A DNA stretch of 64,000 bases from Augochlora pura (lineage: Eukaryota > Arthropoda > Insecta > Hymenoptera > Halictidae), in the NCBI RefSeq assembly GCF_028453695.1, contig NC_135779.1:13342831-13406830 (forward strand), written 5' to 3'. The position numbers were made by a program, and so were the translations under genes. The notes below the pieces were generated by a model that did not search any database, had not been told where the DNA came from, and worked only from the letters and a program-made list of their open reading frames with translations. Positions 1 through 13,326 of the stretch are shown here, piece by piece; position 1 is the first letter of the stretch, and each line of letters begins with the position of its first letter.

Positions 1-1422
1 ATATACCAGTTGTATCCAATGACCTAAAATGATTGAGATTGGGACTTGGGAATTGTTATTGTCCTTTGAAAATGTGGCCAAATTTTCAATTCTATAAAAT
101 CTTCCGTGACTAGAGAAAAAGATCTTTAAAAGTGTATATGTAAACATGATCAATTTTGTAATGTAAAAGAACAAAGATGTAACTGGTCTTAGCGTTATAA
201 ACCGATCATAGAGTATCACAATAGCGGAAAGAACTAAGAACTCCCATTTTGATCAGAAATTTTTGAACGGTCAAAGTGGAGTGAATAACTACAAATTTGT
301 GCGTCAATGAATTGTTGAAATTTTATTTTCAGAATTCTAGTTTAATTAGTATTCATATTTGAATTGGGAAGAAAATTTTACATTTATTGTTAGGAAGATA
401 TGAATTCGTGTGAATCATACATATGTCACATGTATTCTTATGTGTTGTGACAGTTAAGGGACGCCGATTTTCATATTTGTCAAATATTGATTTCTTACTC
501 TCACTTTTGAGCCAAAATTAAGTAAAGGTAACATAAATAATCTTTATAGTTTTATAGTTATAAAAAGATTTAGAATGTGATTGTGTTTTACCATACATAT
601 TTACGTATATGATACTGTCACTGCCACTCCCTAACTCTTTCTGTATGAGGATGGTGTTACAAACTGATAGTTTTACAAAATTAATTTATTGAAATTATTT
701 TATAATGAGATATAAAATCTATTTTTTAAAATATTGCGAAATGCATTTATTACAATACATTTATATTATAATAGTGTGTATTATTTAAATTAGAATAACT
801 AAGAAGTAATACAAAAACCATGAAAACATTTCATAATCAAAATTTGAGTCTTTTTGGATAGCTCTGTAAAAGATAAAATTTATTATGCAGAACCTAATAC
901 CCTTGATAATATAAATAATTATGTTATAAGTTGCAACAAATTAGTTATACAACTTTCCGGGGGATAAAATTATTATTTAGAAATAAACTAAATCACTGTA
1001 TTTAATTTCAATATTTGTGTATCTCTCATGGTAAATTTTTAAAGATCTTAAAGATAGAAATTATATATATGATTATATTAATTCAGTACTTATAAATCTA
1101 TAAATATAAAAACTATGTTAATACATTAACTATCACTGTAAATAATTTTTTACTTTGTAATTATGCTTGTGTTGTAAAAATGCATATAAAATAAGTGAAC
1201 TGGAAACAATTAATTATATTTACATATTAATGAATATTAAAAGGAGTATGATTTTCATGAAATAAAGTTTTGAAATCTCATTTTTAGTAGTTTTGATTAT
1301 ATACACATAGCACTGTCAGTCAATGTTGACTTAAATTATATTTTATATTAGTTGTAACATTATAATATTTAATATTAAATTTAATGTACAGTATAAAAAA
1401 TAAAAATATTATGTATTTGCAG
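1..1422. other. AT-rich noncoding region upstream of contactin
   Basis: I see no coding exon or recognisable mobile element here. A pyrimidine tract and AG at 1421-1422 form a plausible splice acceptor just before the contactin start codon. Part of this stretch may therefore be a 5' UTR intron of contactin, with its first noncoding exon outside the window. Confidence 0.5.
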
Positions 1423-1463
1423 GGAATGTAATAATAATCACCTACATTGAAAAATATATAACA

Positions 1464-4400
1464 ATGTGTCAGATACAAACAGTCTTGACATTCATCCTGG
1501 TTGTTTCGACTAGTGTATACTCTCAGAGTATATTTGATGGAGAAATATATCAGTGTCCACAACATTGGATAAAATTCCAAGATTCTTGTTATCGTTTTAT
1601 AAGAAGTCCCATCAGAGAAAGGGAGGATGCTAGAAGAAATTGTCAAGCTTATCAGAGTGATCTTATTACAATTAACTCTTTAGATGAACATGGATTTGTA
1701 TTGTATCAATTATTATGGCAAGATCCTCAACATCGTAAATGGTATACTGGTATTAAATATCAAGGTGGAAACTGGATAAACGAGGGTGATAATACTCAGT
1801 TATTAAATATGGATAATGCATTCTTACCCGAGCGAAATGATAACATAATTAATAAAGATTATTTGGTATATACTTACCACAATAATTTGCAACGTTGGGG
1901 ACTAGAGAAAGTAACAGGCAGAGATAAATTATTATATATTTGTGAAGCTCCAATTTCTACATTACATAATTTAGTAGAAGATGATCGTACTTATCAATAT
2001 GGTGTTGAAATTGATAATCCTAATCAAATACCTAGAGGACCATATTTTATGAAACAACCTCAGGATAAAGTATTCGATGTGTCGAAAAGGAAAATTAATA
2101 ATGATGTTTCATTAAGTTGTCTTGCAGGTGGTTATCCTGCACCAACATATGAATGGTTTAAGGAAGACTATGAGAACGATAGATTAATTGCAACAAAAAT
2201 AGATCCATTAGAAAATAGTAGATATACCGTGAGTGGTGGTACATTAATTATTTATGAACCCGATCAGGTAATTCCTATTTTATGTATTATAAAATTTATA
2301 CATTAAAGGTACATATTACTAAAATAGCAATGAATTATTTTTAGACATTGGATAGAGGTTCATATCATTGCAAAGCCACAAATAAATTTGGTACCATTAT
2401 ATCTGAAAGTGTTGAATTGTCGTTTGGTTATATACTGGAATTTAATTTAAAACGTTCAGAAGAGCGTGGAGATCAAAATTGGGGTAAAGCTGTATACTGT
2501 GATCCTCCGCAACATTTTCCTAGAGTAAAATACTATTGGGCACGTGATTATTTTCCTAATTTTGTGGAAGAAGATAAACGTGTTTTTGTTTCCTATGATG
2601 GAGCACTTTACTTTTCTGCATTGGAAATGATTGACCGTGGAAACTATTCTTGTAACGTACAAAGTGTTGCATCAGACACTGGTCGCAATGGACCGTTCTT
2701 TCCATTGAGAGTTGATGCCCATTGTAATTATGTTTATTCTATTATTGTTGGATAACAATATATTACAAAAACGTTTGATATATTTATTTATTTTTTTTCT
2801 TTTCAGCTTCCTTTCAACAGTTGAAGTTTCCTAATAATTTTCCAAAAGCATTTCCAGAAGCACCAGTTGCTGGAGAGGAAGTTAGACTTGAGTGTATTGC
2901 ATTTGGATAGTAAGTTTCTTTAATATACTTTTACACATGCAGATTTGCGAAGAAACGTTTTAATAAAATTTTATATTCCTTATGGAATCTTGATTTAATA
3001 CTGTAACAACTTTTTGATGTATTTTTTGGGATTAATAATTCAGTTATATATTTTTTCTGCTTTCACTCACGTGATGAAATTATTATATACATATCGCCAT
3101 GAATTTTTTTTTCTATGTAGTCAATATTCTCCTTTTAAAAATTGAACAGCATAAGTTTAAAAGAGAGATATTGTCTTAAAGATGATAATAAAGCGTAAAC
3201 ATTCTTTTTTATTGTATGCAGCCCTGTTCCATCTTACAACTGGACAAGAAAGGGTGCACCATTACCACGTGGAGCATATACAACTAGTTACAACCGTGTA
3301 TTAATTATACCAAAAGTACATGTCGATGATCAAGGGGAATATGTCTGTAGAGTTCACAATGACAGAGTTGGCATTGATAATTCTGTTAGATTAACTATAC
3401 AAGCAGCTCCAAATTTCACCATTCCATTAGTTGATAAACATATGGATAATAGAGGAGAATTAACTTGGACGTGCGAAGCATTTGGAATACCAGATGTAAC
3501 TTATAGTTGGTTTAAAAATGGTGAACTATTGGATATGGAAACATTGCATTCTGAAGATAAAGGCCGTTATTCTATACAGGACAACGTTCTAAACATAAAA
3601 TTTTTAAATCCAGAGACAGATCCAGCTATGTATCAATGTCGTGCAAAAAATCAATTAAGAACAAAGTATTCGTCTGCACAACTTCGAGTTTTATGTAAGT
3701 TTCTATTCTAATGTTTGGCTTAAGGCTAATCAAGATAATAATGTCAGCATGCATATCTTGCTACTTCCAAGTTAAGCAATGTAAAGTAAATATTGGATAT
3801 ATTTTCCACATTGTAGCATTAAAACCATCGTTTAAAAAACATCCTATGGAACCTGAAACATATGCAGCTGAAAAAGGTAACGTTACAATTTTTTGCAATC
3901 CTGAAGCAGCACCTAGACCAAAGTTTGTTTGGAAAAAAGATGGAAATGTAATTGGTTCTGGTGGTAGACGAAGGATTTTAGAAACTGGTAGTCTTATAAT
4001 CAGTCCAGTTTCTAGAGATGATGAAGGTACTTACATTTGTACTGCAACAAATCAGTATGGAACGGACGAAACTCGTGGACGACTAATAGTTCTACGTAAG
4101 TTAATATTAATATTAAATTTTTTCTTTATGATATCGCTTATCTTGATTTGAGATTTTAAATGGTCAGTCCAGGAATGAATATGTTAATAATTTTTCAATA
4201 AAAATATTAAATTAAAAATTTTGATTTCATGTAAAGATGGCCCACAATTTTTGGAAAGACTACCGCAACGCATAACTACATCAGTCATGCAGAATCAAAC
4301 TTTACGATGTATGGGAGACATAGATGAAATGCTAGATGTTGCTTATATTTGGAAGCACAATGATTTACGTATCAGAGATGAAGATCTCATGAATAATCCA

Positions 4401-5946
4401 AGATTACGTATAGATGGAGAAGAACTTAATATAATAAATGTTACGTTTGCCGAAGCTGGAGAATATGAATGTATAATTAAAAGTGCTGTGGGTGAAATTT
4501 CTAGCAAAACAATAGTAACAATAGAAGGACCACCAGGACCGCCTGGAGGTGTACAAGTTGTAAATATTGTAAAAACTTCTACAACTTTACGTTGGACAGA
4601 TGGTGCTTTGAATGGTAAACCTATTACAATGTATACAGTAAGTGCAAGAACTAACTGGAATCATACATGGTTCAATGTCATAGAAAGTACGTAAAGTTTC
4701 ATAATTTGTTTGTTCATGATTTTATGATAAACAACTTCTCAATGTATATATAATTTCAGATATAACTGCCATTGAAGTAGATAGATATAACGGTCGAAAA
4801 GAAGCCTATTTAGAGAACATTTTAAAACCTTATACTACTTACTCGTTTGCTGTATCTGCATATAATGAATTAGGATATAGTTTACCATCGTCGCCATCTC
4901 CACAGTATAGTACTCCATCAGATAAACCAAGTAGAGTTCCATCAAATATAGGTGGTGGAGGAGGGAAAATTGGTGATCTTACCATTAAATGGGATCCTTT
5001 ACCACCATCAGATCAAAATGGTCCCGGAATTTATTACAAAATCTTTTGGCGTCAAAAATATCACGAAAAAGAATATCAGTCATTGTCTTTGCAAGAATAT
5101 GGCAATGTTGGGAGAAGTGTTGTACAAATACAACAACAATACTATTATACAGAATACGAAGTGAAGGTTCAAGCCGCTAATGCTTTAGGTGCTGGACCAA
5201 TTTCCGACGCAGTCACAATATTCAGCGCAGAAGACATGCCGCAAGTAGCTCCGCAGCAAGTGGTTGCCCATAGCTACAATAGTACTAGTTTGAATGTTAG
5301 TTGGTCCTCAATTGAACAAACTCGAGAAAAAATACGGGGCAAATTAATAGGTCATAGAATAAAGTATTGGAAAGAAAGCAACCGAGAAGAAGATGCAGTG
5401 TATTATTTGTCTCGAAGTACAAGACCTTGGGCTCTTGTAGTCGGTCTTCAGCCAGATACCTACTATTATGTTAAAGTAATGGCATACAATACTGCTGGAG
5501 AGGGCCCTGAAAGTGAGCGATATTTAGAAAGAACGTATCGAAAGGCACCACAGAAACCACCGTCTTCTGTTAATGTATATGGTGTAAATCCATCAACAGT
5601 CAGAGTTGTGTGGCGTTATGTACAACCAAGTTTAGAAGAGGAACCATTAATAGGATACAAAATACGAGTCTGGGAATTAGACCAAGATATGAGTACAGCA
5701 AATGATACTATTATAAGAGGTGGTTCAAAATTAGAGGCCGATATTACTAACCTCAGTCCTGGTAAAGCATACCATCTGCGTGTACTCGCATATAGTAATG
5801 GAGGAGATGGACGCATGTCAAGCCCAACCTACACATTCCAAATGGGAGATGCAACAGCTTTTAGAAGTACTGCCAGTAACAAAATCTTGGATGCAGCTCT
5901 TGGCATATCTTTGTTAGTATTTTTACGTATTTATGAATACGTATAA
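1464..5946 (+). CDS. Cont: Contactin (C-type lectin, Ig and FNIII cell-adhesion protein, GPI-anchored)
   Basis: Seven coding exons join in frame with GT-AG introns: 1464-2267, 2345-2723, 2807-2909, 3222-3694, 3817-4095, 4237-4686 and 4760-5946 (3675 nt, 1224 aa). The protein starts with a hydrophobic signal peptide (about residues 1-20). A C-type lectin domain follows at about 28-167 (opening Y-Q-C-P-x-x-W, ending I-C-E-A-P). Six Ig domains, each with a Trp and a D-x-G-x-Y-x-C signature, reach about residue 790. Four fibronectin III domains begin after the G-P-P-G-P-P-G linker. The last 20 residues are hydrophobic and follow small residues, as in a GPI-anchor signal. This is the architecture of arthropod Contactin, which in Drosophila works with Neurexin IV and Neuroglian at pleated septate junctions; the role here is inferred from family. 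The start ATG at 1464 directly precedes the signal peptide. The final exon is unusually long (about 395 codons) and holds most of the FNIII region. Confidence is high in identity and good in splice sites. Confidence 0.95.
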
Positions 5947-6281
5947 CATAGAAATATTTTCTATATGATATGTACTGAAAGAACTACTTATAACAACAAT
6001 TGTGTAGGACAGTAAGATTTTTATAAGCGGACAATAACTGTATTACAATATAGCTTTGTTATTTCTTGTATGTGGGATCGTTTGTATCTAGCATACATAT
6101 TAACAATTTTCTTGCTATAATTAAAAGTAAGTGAAATGCATGAAAATTTAATATTTAGGAAAGATTATATTGAAATTAAAATGGAGATCTGAGGTCAAAA
6201 TAATTTTATTTTAAATAATTGCATTATTGAACATAAAGAATATGTTTATGAAACCAAAAGTATAGTTTTGGTATAGTTCAA

Positions 6282-6296
6282 AATAAAAGCAATAAA
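6282..6296 (+). terminator. Candidate polyadenylation signals of contactin
   Basis: Two AATAAA hexamers lie close together at 6282-6287 and 6291-6296, about 340 bases after the contactin stop codon and in the right orientation. In such AT-rich DNA the hexamer occurs by chance, so transcript ends would be needed to confirm use. Confidence 0.45.
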
Positions 6297-7336
6297 TTTT
6301 ATACTTTACTACCAATTAATTTAATACAATGCTTCTTTTGCAGTTTAACCTTTCAAAATCGTAATTAACTTGAATGTTTTTGTTATATTTTTGTTAATAC
6401 ACAATAAGATTGAAATAAATCGTTCAGAAAGGAAAACTAAAACATTCTGAAATTCTTGAGGGGTTAAAAAGGAACATTGCAAGAGAGCATATCTATCCGT
6501 CCATAAATATTCAGATAAAAAGATGTAAATATTTATCATATTTTATACATATGTATTTTAATGCTATTATATTGTTAGGGGCAATAACGGAATAGTTTAT
6601 TAAAACAATTTCATAAAAGACGCTACAAAAATGGCAAACATTTTTTTTCATATTTAACTGTTATTGTATCTTAGTAAAATGTTATTACTTAAAAGATTAT
6701 GATTACCTCTTTGACGATCTGCATATTATATAAAATACTTTTTTGCAGCTATGTAACACTATAACACTGTAATTTTAGTTTATAGAAGTAAGAACGATTT
6801 TTTTTCAACTAATGTATTACTAAGTAAGACATGCATACAATATATGTTTTTTACAAATTGTATCAATTTATTATTTACTCCTATAATAAAAAATGAATAC
6901 ATATAATTCTTATATATAGATTTTTTAAAGTAAATGATCAATTACAAAAGATATTTTCGTGTATACTTCATTTATTTATTTTAACATATTTCAGACTTCT
7001 ATCTTTGGAATTTTCTGTAGACTTTTGTAAACTTAATATGAATTTATAATTTTTATTTTCCACTTGTAATTCTTGGAAAAATTAATTTTGGAAAAACTTG
7101 CATTCTCTCTTTCAAAATATCTTATACTTTTACTATAACAGTTGTATAATTAGAGTATAAAATTATACTTTCAAGTTTTTTGTTAAATTGTTGCAGTTTA
7201 ATAATTCATGATGAAAACATAACTATGTTTAAATGTAACTTATGTAACTTATGTTTAATGTAACTTATGTTTAAACAACCATTACAATAAAAAGAATACC
7301 TATAATGCATCAAACTTTTAGATATTTTAAAATTTT

Positions 7337-7560
7337 AGGGTGTTTCAAAATTATTTTAACTCCCAGAATTAGGGGTTCCTGAGGTCATTTTAAGTAACTT
7401 TTCCTTAGCGATAATGCAATTCGCGGCTTTTTTACAAGTTATTAACGAAAAACAGTGGCCAATGAGAGGTGAACGAGAGAAGTTTTAACGTGCTGGAACG
7501 AAGTCGAATCAATGATCGGAATCACGCTTCACTTCGAGTTCATGTTCACCTCGAATCATG
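7337..7560. mobile_element. Partial foldback element (one arm)
   Basis: The segment starts agggtgtttc, followed by ggggttcctgaggtcatttt, a CCTTAGCG block and a caagttattaacgaaaaa block ending in an accaatgagagg-like motif. The same order of blocks forms each arm of the complete foldback copies at 30469-30808 and about 33080-33444. The mirrored second arm is not found downstream, so this looks like a truncated or half copy. It encodes nothing. Confidence 0.65.
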
Positions 7561-8168
7561 TTCGAAGGAATGAACAAGTCACGACGTATAAATTTTCCGA
7601 ATTACTACATGACGATGATACTTTTAGGAAAACCATTATTCATCCTCATGTTAGAATTGCTGAAGAATAGTTACTAACTTTTCAGTCTCGAAATAGTATG
7701 TAGATTAATCGTGACATCAGTTTTAATTTCCTGGTACACACGATACATCATGTGTGCCACATGAAATTTTTATGCGATGTGTATGTGTATAAAAAAGATT
7801 AACAATAAGTAACCCCATCGAAGTAAGTAAATGATATCGTATCTTAAATAATTTCGTGTTCGAACAGAATTCAACGAATAATTTAGAAAGCTATAGAAGA
7901 TTATTTAAACAATGATCAATACATATGATAGGAATAACGGAAGAAAGTAAATACTTATAGAAATTTTCAATAACTTTTCACGCGGTCGATTGAAATTGAA
8001 AAACGACTGTTTCACTTTTTTGCTGCAACGTTACCGCCGCGGCAACAGCTGTGTCCCTTTTAATTAAGATTACCATCTCGGTGGAATTTCTCATCTGTCT
8101 AAAACAGTAACCACAGATATTTATCTGCAACTCCCGTTGACGCGACCACATTCACGTGAGCCAAAGTA

Positions 8169-8334
8169 GAAGGGCTAATATAAAAATGTGAGGAGTCAAT
8201 ATAAGGCGGGAGGGGTTAATACAAAAATTGAAGGAGTTAATACAAATGTGGGAGGGGCTATTATACAAACGGGAGAAGTTAGTGAAAATGGGAAGGGGAT
8301 AATACAAAAAGGGACGAGCTAATCCCAAAAGAGG
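8169..8334. repeat. Degenerate G-rich minisatellite, about 21-bp unit, 8 copies
   Basis: About eight diverged copies of a 20-22 bp unit run in tandem, with a consensus close to GAGGGGTTAATACAAAAATG. Each unit pairs a purine/G-rich block with a TAATACAAA block. The minus-strand open frame through it (8152-8379) is a by-product: its peptide repeats with the DNA and has no recognisable domain. Confidence 0.75.
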
Positions 8335-8639
8335 CTGGACTATAATGTGTAAGAACATTATTTGTAGTATTTGGAACATTCTATTTATATTACTATGATG
8401 TTATATTTCTATTAATAATTTTTGTTTTAATATGCAAATCAGACGTAATTTATTTACCAAATGTCTGATACAGGTGGATTTAAAACTATTAGATTTAAAT
8501 TATTTATCACAAAGCGAACATGAAAGAAATGTTAATGTGTGCAAAGGACGAAATTATAATTCTTCGTGAGATAATGGATAAAAAAATACTTTCAAAAATT
8601 GCAATTTGTTGCCATGATAAAAGAATTAAAAAGTTATGT

Positions 8640-8900
8640 TTTTTCAATTTTTTTATCTGAGACTGTAACGAAAATTTAAAAAATGCATTCGGTGAATCTC
8701 AGTAAGTTACGTACATATTGAAAATTTCATCGAAATCAGTTGACCTTGATATGAATTGCGAAAATCGCAGCTTTTTATAAATCTTAACCAAATACATCTG
8801 TATGTATCTTTTTACATCTTTTAGTGTAAAGCTGTAGCCCAATTTCGATGTAATTTTCGGCATACATACAAGTTACTTAGACTCCTTGTAAAAAAACTCA
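8640..8900. repeat. Dispersed repeat, related copy near 31.9 kb
   Basis: The block ttttttatctgagactgtaa followed by an aaaatttaaaaaat tract recurs near 31,870-31,910 with a few changes (ttttttatctgagcctatga). The segment ending near 8,920 (actcatgcaactttg) also resembles, inverted, a stretch near 16,265-16,300. No terminal repeats were resolved, so the class is unknown. Confidence 0.4.
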
Positions 8901-10534
8901 TGCAACTTTGTGGTTTAAACTATTCTTCTATATTTAACAGTTTCTTAAATATTCGCAAAAATGGTTTTTCATCCTCGAAACTTTATGAATTGCTGATATA
9001 AAAATATGTGTAAAATAATTTTCAAATAATATGTTCGATTTTGACAGCGCATAAAAATGTGTCTCTAAAGTAACTCCCACTAAAATAACTGATTTAAAAA
9101 TTTAAGTACAGAATAAAAAATTGATAATGCCACGGAAATTTCTCTTTATACAATTCGAAACATTGACTTTATGAATCTGCTCAGATCAATTCTTACGAGT
9201 TGACGAAACATAATTACATGTTAATTAATGGAAAAAGTTTTATTATAGGAGAGATTGGTTTGCAAAAGTATTTGACCTTGTATCTTTGAGTTACGATTAA
9301 TCTGAAGGATTTTCTGTAATAGAGTTAGAGCTCCATTCTTATATAAATATCGTAAATACAACATACACATACAAAATTGTTTTATTCCCTTTGTATATAC
9401 AAATAACATTTTTTAAAAAAGTATATAATCTATCAGTTCGAGTTGTTTTATAAAATTATATTAAAATTTTTAACAGTGTACACATTATTAATAAGATACA
9501 AATTATAAAGATAACACTTAAAATTTAGATGTTCAATGATTACAGATGTATATTTAAGACGTTCAAGACGGACTTACAGTTTGATCTAAATTTTGAAATG
9601 AAGTAAATCGTAAATGAAGTCCTCAGAATTGATATCGATTTCTGTCATGGCGTTTATTCTTATATTTCTAATTTTCAAGATTAGTTCAAATGCGTAGCGT
9701 CTTTCTTAACTTTGTGCGTAACGTTTTATAAAGGCTTTAAATGTAACTTTTACCGGAAGCATCGTCAAATAACCACGGCCGTCCCGAAAATGTTAATTCA
9801 TGTGTTTCTATATTACAAAATATTATAAAATGTGACAAGCTCTCTGTTTTGATTGTATTTGAAGTAAATGCCAATGTACTATATAAATAGGTAAGAGTAC
9901 CTTAACTAATATAAACATTTAATTGAGATACCCAAGAGCTACCCAATAGTATTATAGATCTACCAAACACAACTGGAAAAAACATGAAACTTTCCATGGC
10001 AGAAAAAATGATGGTTAAATAATGCTGCGGCAATTAAGCAATTAAACTTCAACTGTTTTGAAACCACCTTAATTACATGAGAAACCTTTGTTAAATAACA
10101 ATCAATGTGAATTCATTTTTTGGGCAAAATATTACTGACAAAATCTTATAGCCTAATATTTTAATAGCGCAAAGAAGTGATGTACAAACGAAAGAGTAAC
10201 ATAACAATAAAGAGAACTTCTATAATCCTAATTTTTGTCTGACCATGTGTTCTAGTTCTTTCAGCTAAGCTTGGCAGTACGATATAAAGAACAGTATAAA
10301 GTATTTAGCCACTGAAATTGTAACAAACTACTGTTAAAGTATAATCTATTTTCATAAAAATTAGCTCTTGAAAAAAAAAGTTGATCTTGAAAAAGAAAAG
10401 AAAAATAGTCTAATATTTTCAATGTGGTTACAAATTTTATAACTTCTGATTGCTTGTAGTTCTTTCATTATATTTGTATATTCCCAGTCTTATTCTTAGT
10501 AAAAAGCAAATAATAGTAAAGAAAATTAAGAAAT

Positions 10535-13326
10535 TTAAGGTTTTACAGAAGTAACTGCTTTCTTTGCTGCTTCATCCAAGTCATTTGCTGCAATAATTGG
10601 TAAACCACTTTCTGCAAGAAGTTTCTTTGCCTCGTTTACATTTGTACCTAATTTGAAAAGAATAATTTTTTTAAATCATGTAGAAATAAATGAAAATATT
10701 CTAATAAAAAAGAATGCAATAATAAAAATAAAACAATAATTACCTTCTAATCGGACAATAAGAGGAATTTTAAGTTGAAAATTACGAAATGCTGAAATAA
10801 TTCCTTTGGCTATTGTTGCACAGTTTACAATGCCACCAAATACATTAACAAGAATTGCTTTTACTTTTGGATCTAAAGATACCAGAAAAGGCAATTAAAA
10901 TTGTGTTGAATAATTGTTTAAATTTAAGTCGAAAATACATTTTTATTAAACTGTTAAATACAAATTGTATTGATACATAAAATTAATTAAAAGTAAAAAA
11001 TACTATCTTTAAATACTATCTTTACTAGTTAAAAATACTATCTTTACTAATATCTTAATATATTTTCAAAAACAGCTAATAATAATTTTTTTACGATAGA
11101 AATGGAAAAAGCTACTAAAACGATAATTCCCATTAGAATGGGAAATATCTCCATAAAAATTAAAATGAGAAATGTGTATAATAAAAGCGACTCTATTGTC
11201 GATGAATATATTAATTCTCATTTATCATTTCACAAAGTGACAGTGCAAACTACACTTGGTATTTTTATTAAATTTTATTTGTTTTTATTTTATTTTTATT
11301 TCATTTTTAAAGGAAAATAACTAAAATAACTTTGAAATATTATAAAACATTTTCCCTCATTTAGCGAAATCAATAACTGTTGAAGTTGTGAATATTATGC
11401 TTACCAAATTCAGTTGTTACAACTGGTTTATTGGTACTTTAATATAAACTATTAAGTGTGTGCCCACAAAGCTTTTCTCTGTTTTCAGTAAGACTTGAGT
11501 AAATTACAAAAAGTATTCTAAGTATTCTATTACAAAGGAAACAATTTCTCACATTCAATATATTTCATTAAATATTATGGAATATTAAAATTGATACACC
11601 CCGAAAAGAATAAATTCAAATATCTGGATTAGTTCCATTATTATCAACTATACTTGTTTAATAACTACAATAAAATGTACTATCAATAACTGCTATTATA
11701 CATACCTTCACTGAGTATTCTAAATGCTTGAAAAACTTGGTCTTCTTTAACACTTCCACCAACATCTAAAAAATTTGCTGGTGATCCACCATTTAATTTA
11801 ATTATATCCATAGTTGCCATTGCCAATCCAGCACCATTGACTGAAAACCATAAAGAAAATTTGATTTTAAATATATTATATTTTAAAAGATATTATTTAA
11901 ATTTCTATGAAATAAAAACAAATCAAAAGTTTATCAATAAAGAATATAGTATCTTTCTTTAACAGTGAAATCATAATATGTATAATTCTATATACTACCT
12001 AAACATCCTATATCGCCATCCATTCTAATATAATTCAAATTAAATCGTGATGCATCTACTTCTCGTGGATCTCTTTCTTCATTGCCTTCCAAAGCAAACA
12101 AGTCCTGTTGCCGAAATTGAGCATTATCATCAAACGAAATTTTTGCATCAACTGCTATAACTTGCTTGTCAGTGGTTTCAACTAATGGATTAATTTCTAC
12201 TTGCAAAGCATCAATATCTACAAATAGTTTCCATAAATTTTTTAATTCATATATTGTTTTTTGCTGCATATCAGGATCCACAAAGCCCAGAAAAATGCTA
12301 ATATCTTTAGCAATATCATCGTCAATCCCATAATATATGTCAAGTGGTACTGTTTTTATTAATTCTGGATTTTTGTCTGCAACAGTTTCAATATCCATGC
12401 CACCTGCTGGTGAAGCAATTAAGACAGGGCCATTGTGTTGTCTGTCCATAAGAATACAAACATATGTTTCTCGTGCAATATTTACAGATTCAGCAATCAT
12501 TATTTTCTGTACCAAAATACCATCTTTTGAAGTCTGCTTTGTAATTAGACGATGACCTAACATATTTTTTACAGTATCTACAACTGCTTTACGGCTATTA
12601 ACAAATATATTGAATGAGATATATATTTTCATTTCACATTTGATATTGATTATCCAAACTTACTCTTTTATGAGATGCACACCTCCTTTGAAACCATTGT
12701 CAAACCATCCTTTCCCACGACCACCAGCTAATACTTGAGCTTTTATAACGAATTCATCAGCATCTAACAAACAAAATCAAATAGATACTTACATAAACAG
12801 AAACAAATTATTACAGCAAAAAATAATGAATAGAAATTTATTCTTGAACATAAATAGAAATGTAAATCACATTTCATATATAGAAAAACCACTGCTAGTT
12901 TTCTTAAATTAAAATCCATAATACTTTCATTTGAAGAATTTTATTAATTTAAAAGTATTATATAATTGTAACTGTAAAAGATTGGCTATATTTAAGTACA
13001 TTGCACTATGTACAGAGCAAATGTATATGAAAATAATAACATATTTTTATAATGAATGAATTATAGTAACATAAATTCCTACAAGCATGTACAAAACATA
13101 TAATAATTAAGGATAAATACTAACGTAATGATTCTAATGCAGAATTCGCTTTCTTTAAATCATCAACAAGAGCAAAATTTTGTACAGAAACTCCACAATC
13201 TCTGAGAAGTTCTTTACTTTGATACTCAAGTAAATTTAAATGTCTCGTTTGTTTAGTATTTATTACTAAAGCTTTTTTTAAAAATTCACTCGAACTCAAA
13301 GATTTTCGGCAAGCAATACGGAACAT
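10535..13326 (-). CDS. SUCLG2: Succinyl-CoA ligase [GDP-forming] beta subunit, mitochondrial
   Basis: Six coding exons on the minus strand join in frame: 13326-13125, 12763-12664, 12594-11999, 11840-11706, 10872-10744 and 10647-10535 (1275 nt, 424 aa; vertebrate SUCLG2 is about 430). With its alpha partner the enzyme converts succinyl-CoA and GDP to succinate, CoA and GTP in the TCA cycle. The N-terminus (MFRIACRKSLSSSEFLKKAL) is basic and hydroxylated, as expected of a mitochondrial presequence. The ATP-grasp region carries A-G-G-R-G-K-G and K-G-G-V-H-L. The C-terminal ligase-CoA domain carries V-N-G-A-G-L-A-M-A-T, N-F-L-D-V-G-G and N-V-F-G-G-I-V-N-C. The blocks ETYVCILMDR, FDDNAQFRQ and VRLEGTNVNEA fit the GTP-specific rather than the ATP-specific (SUCLA2) paralogue. 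Two conserved spots deviate: D-G-D-I-G instead of D-G-N-I-G, and G-G-S instead of G-G-G. The open frame extends upstream to a GTG at 13347, but 13326 is the first ATG. Confidence 0.93.

Larger units (their letters stand above)
6300..10534. other. Noncoding region between two convergent genes
   Basis: This stretch lies between the 3' ends of contactin (+) and the succinyl-CoA ligase gene (-). I see no coding exon. It holds one arm of a foldback element (7337-7560), a minisatellite of about 21 bp (8169-8334) and a dispersed repeat (about 8640-8900). The short open frames here are low-complexity and do not resemble protein. Confidence 0.6.

Noticed and set aside
8152..8379. Minus-strand open frame of 75 codons with hydrophobic repeats
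   Set aside because: It is read through the 21-bp minisatellite, so its periodicity comes from the DNA repeat.
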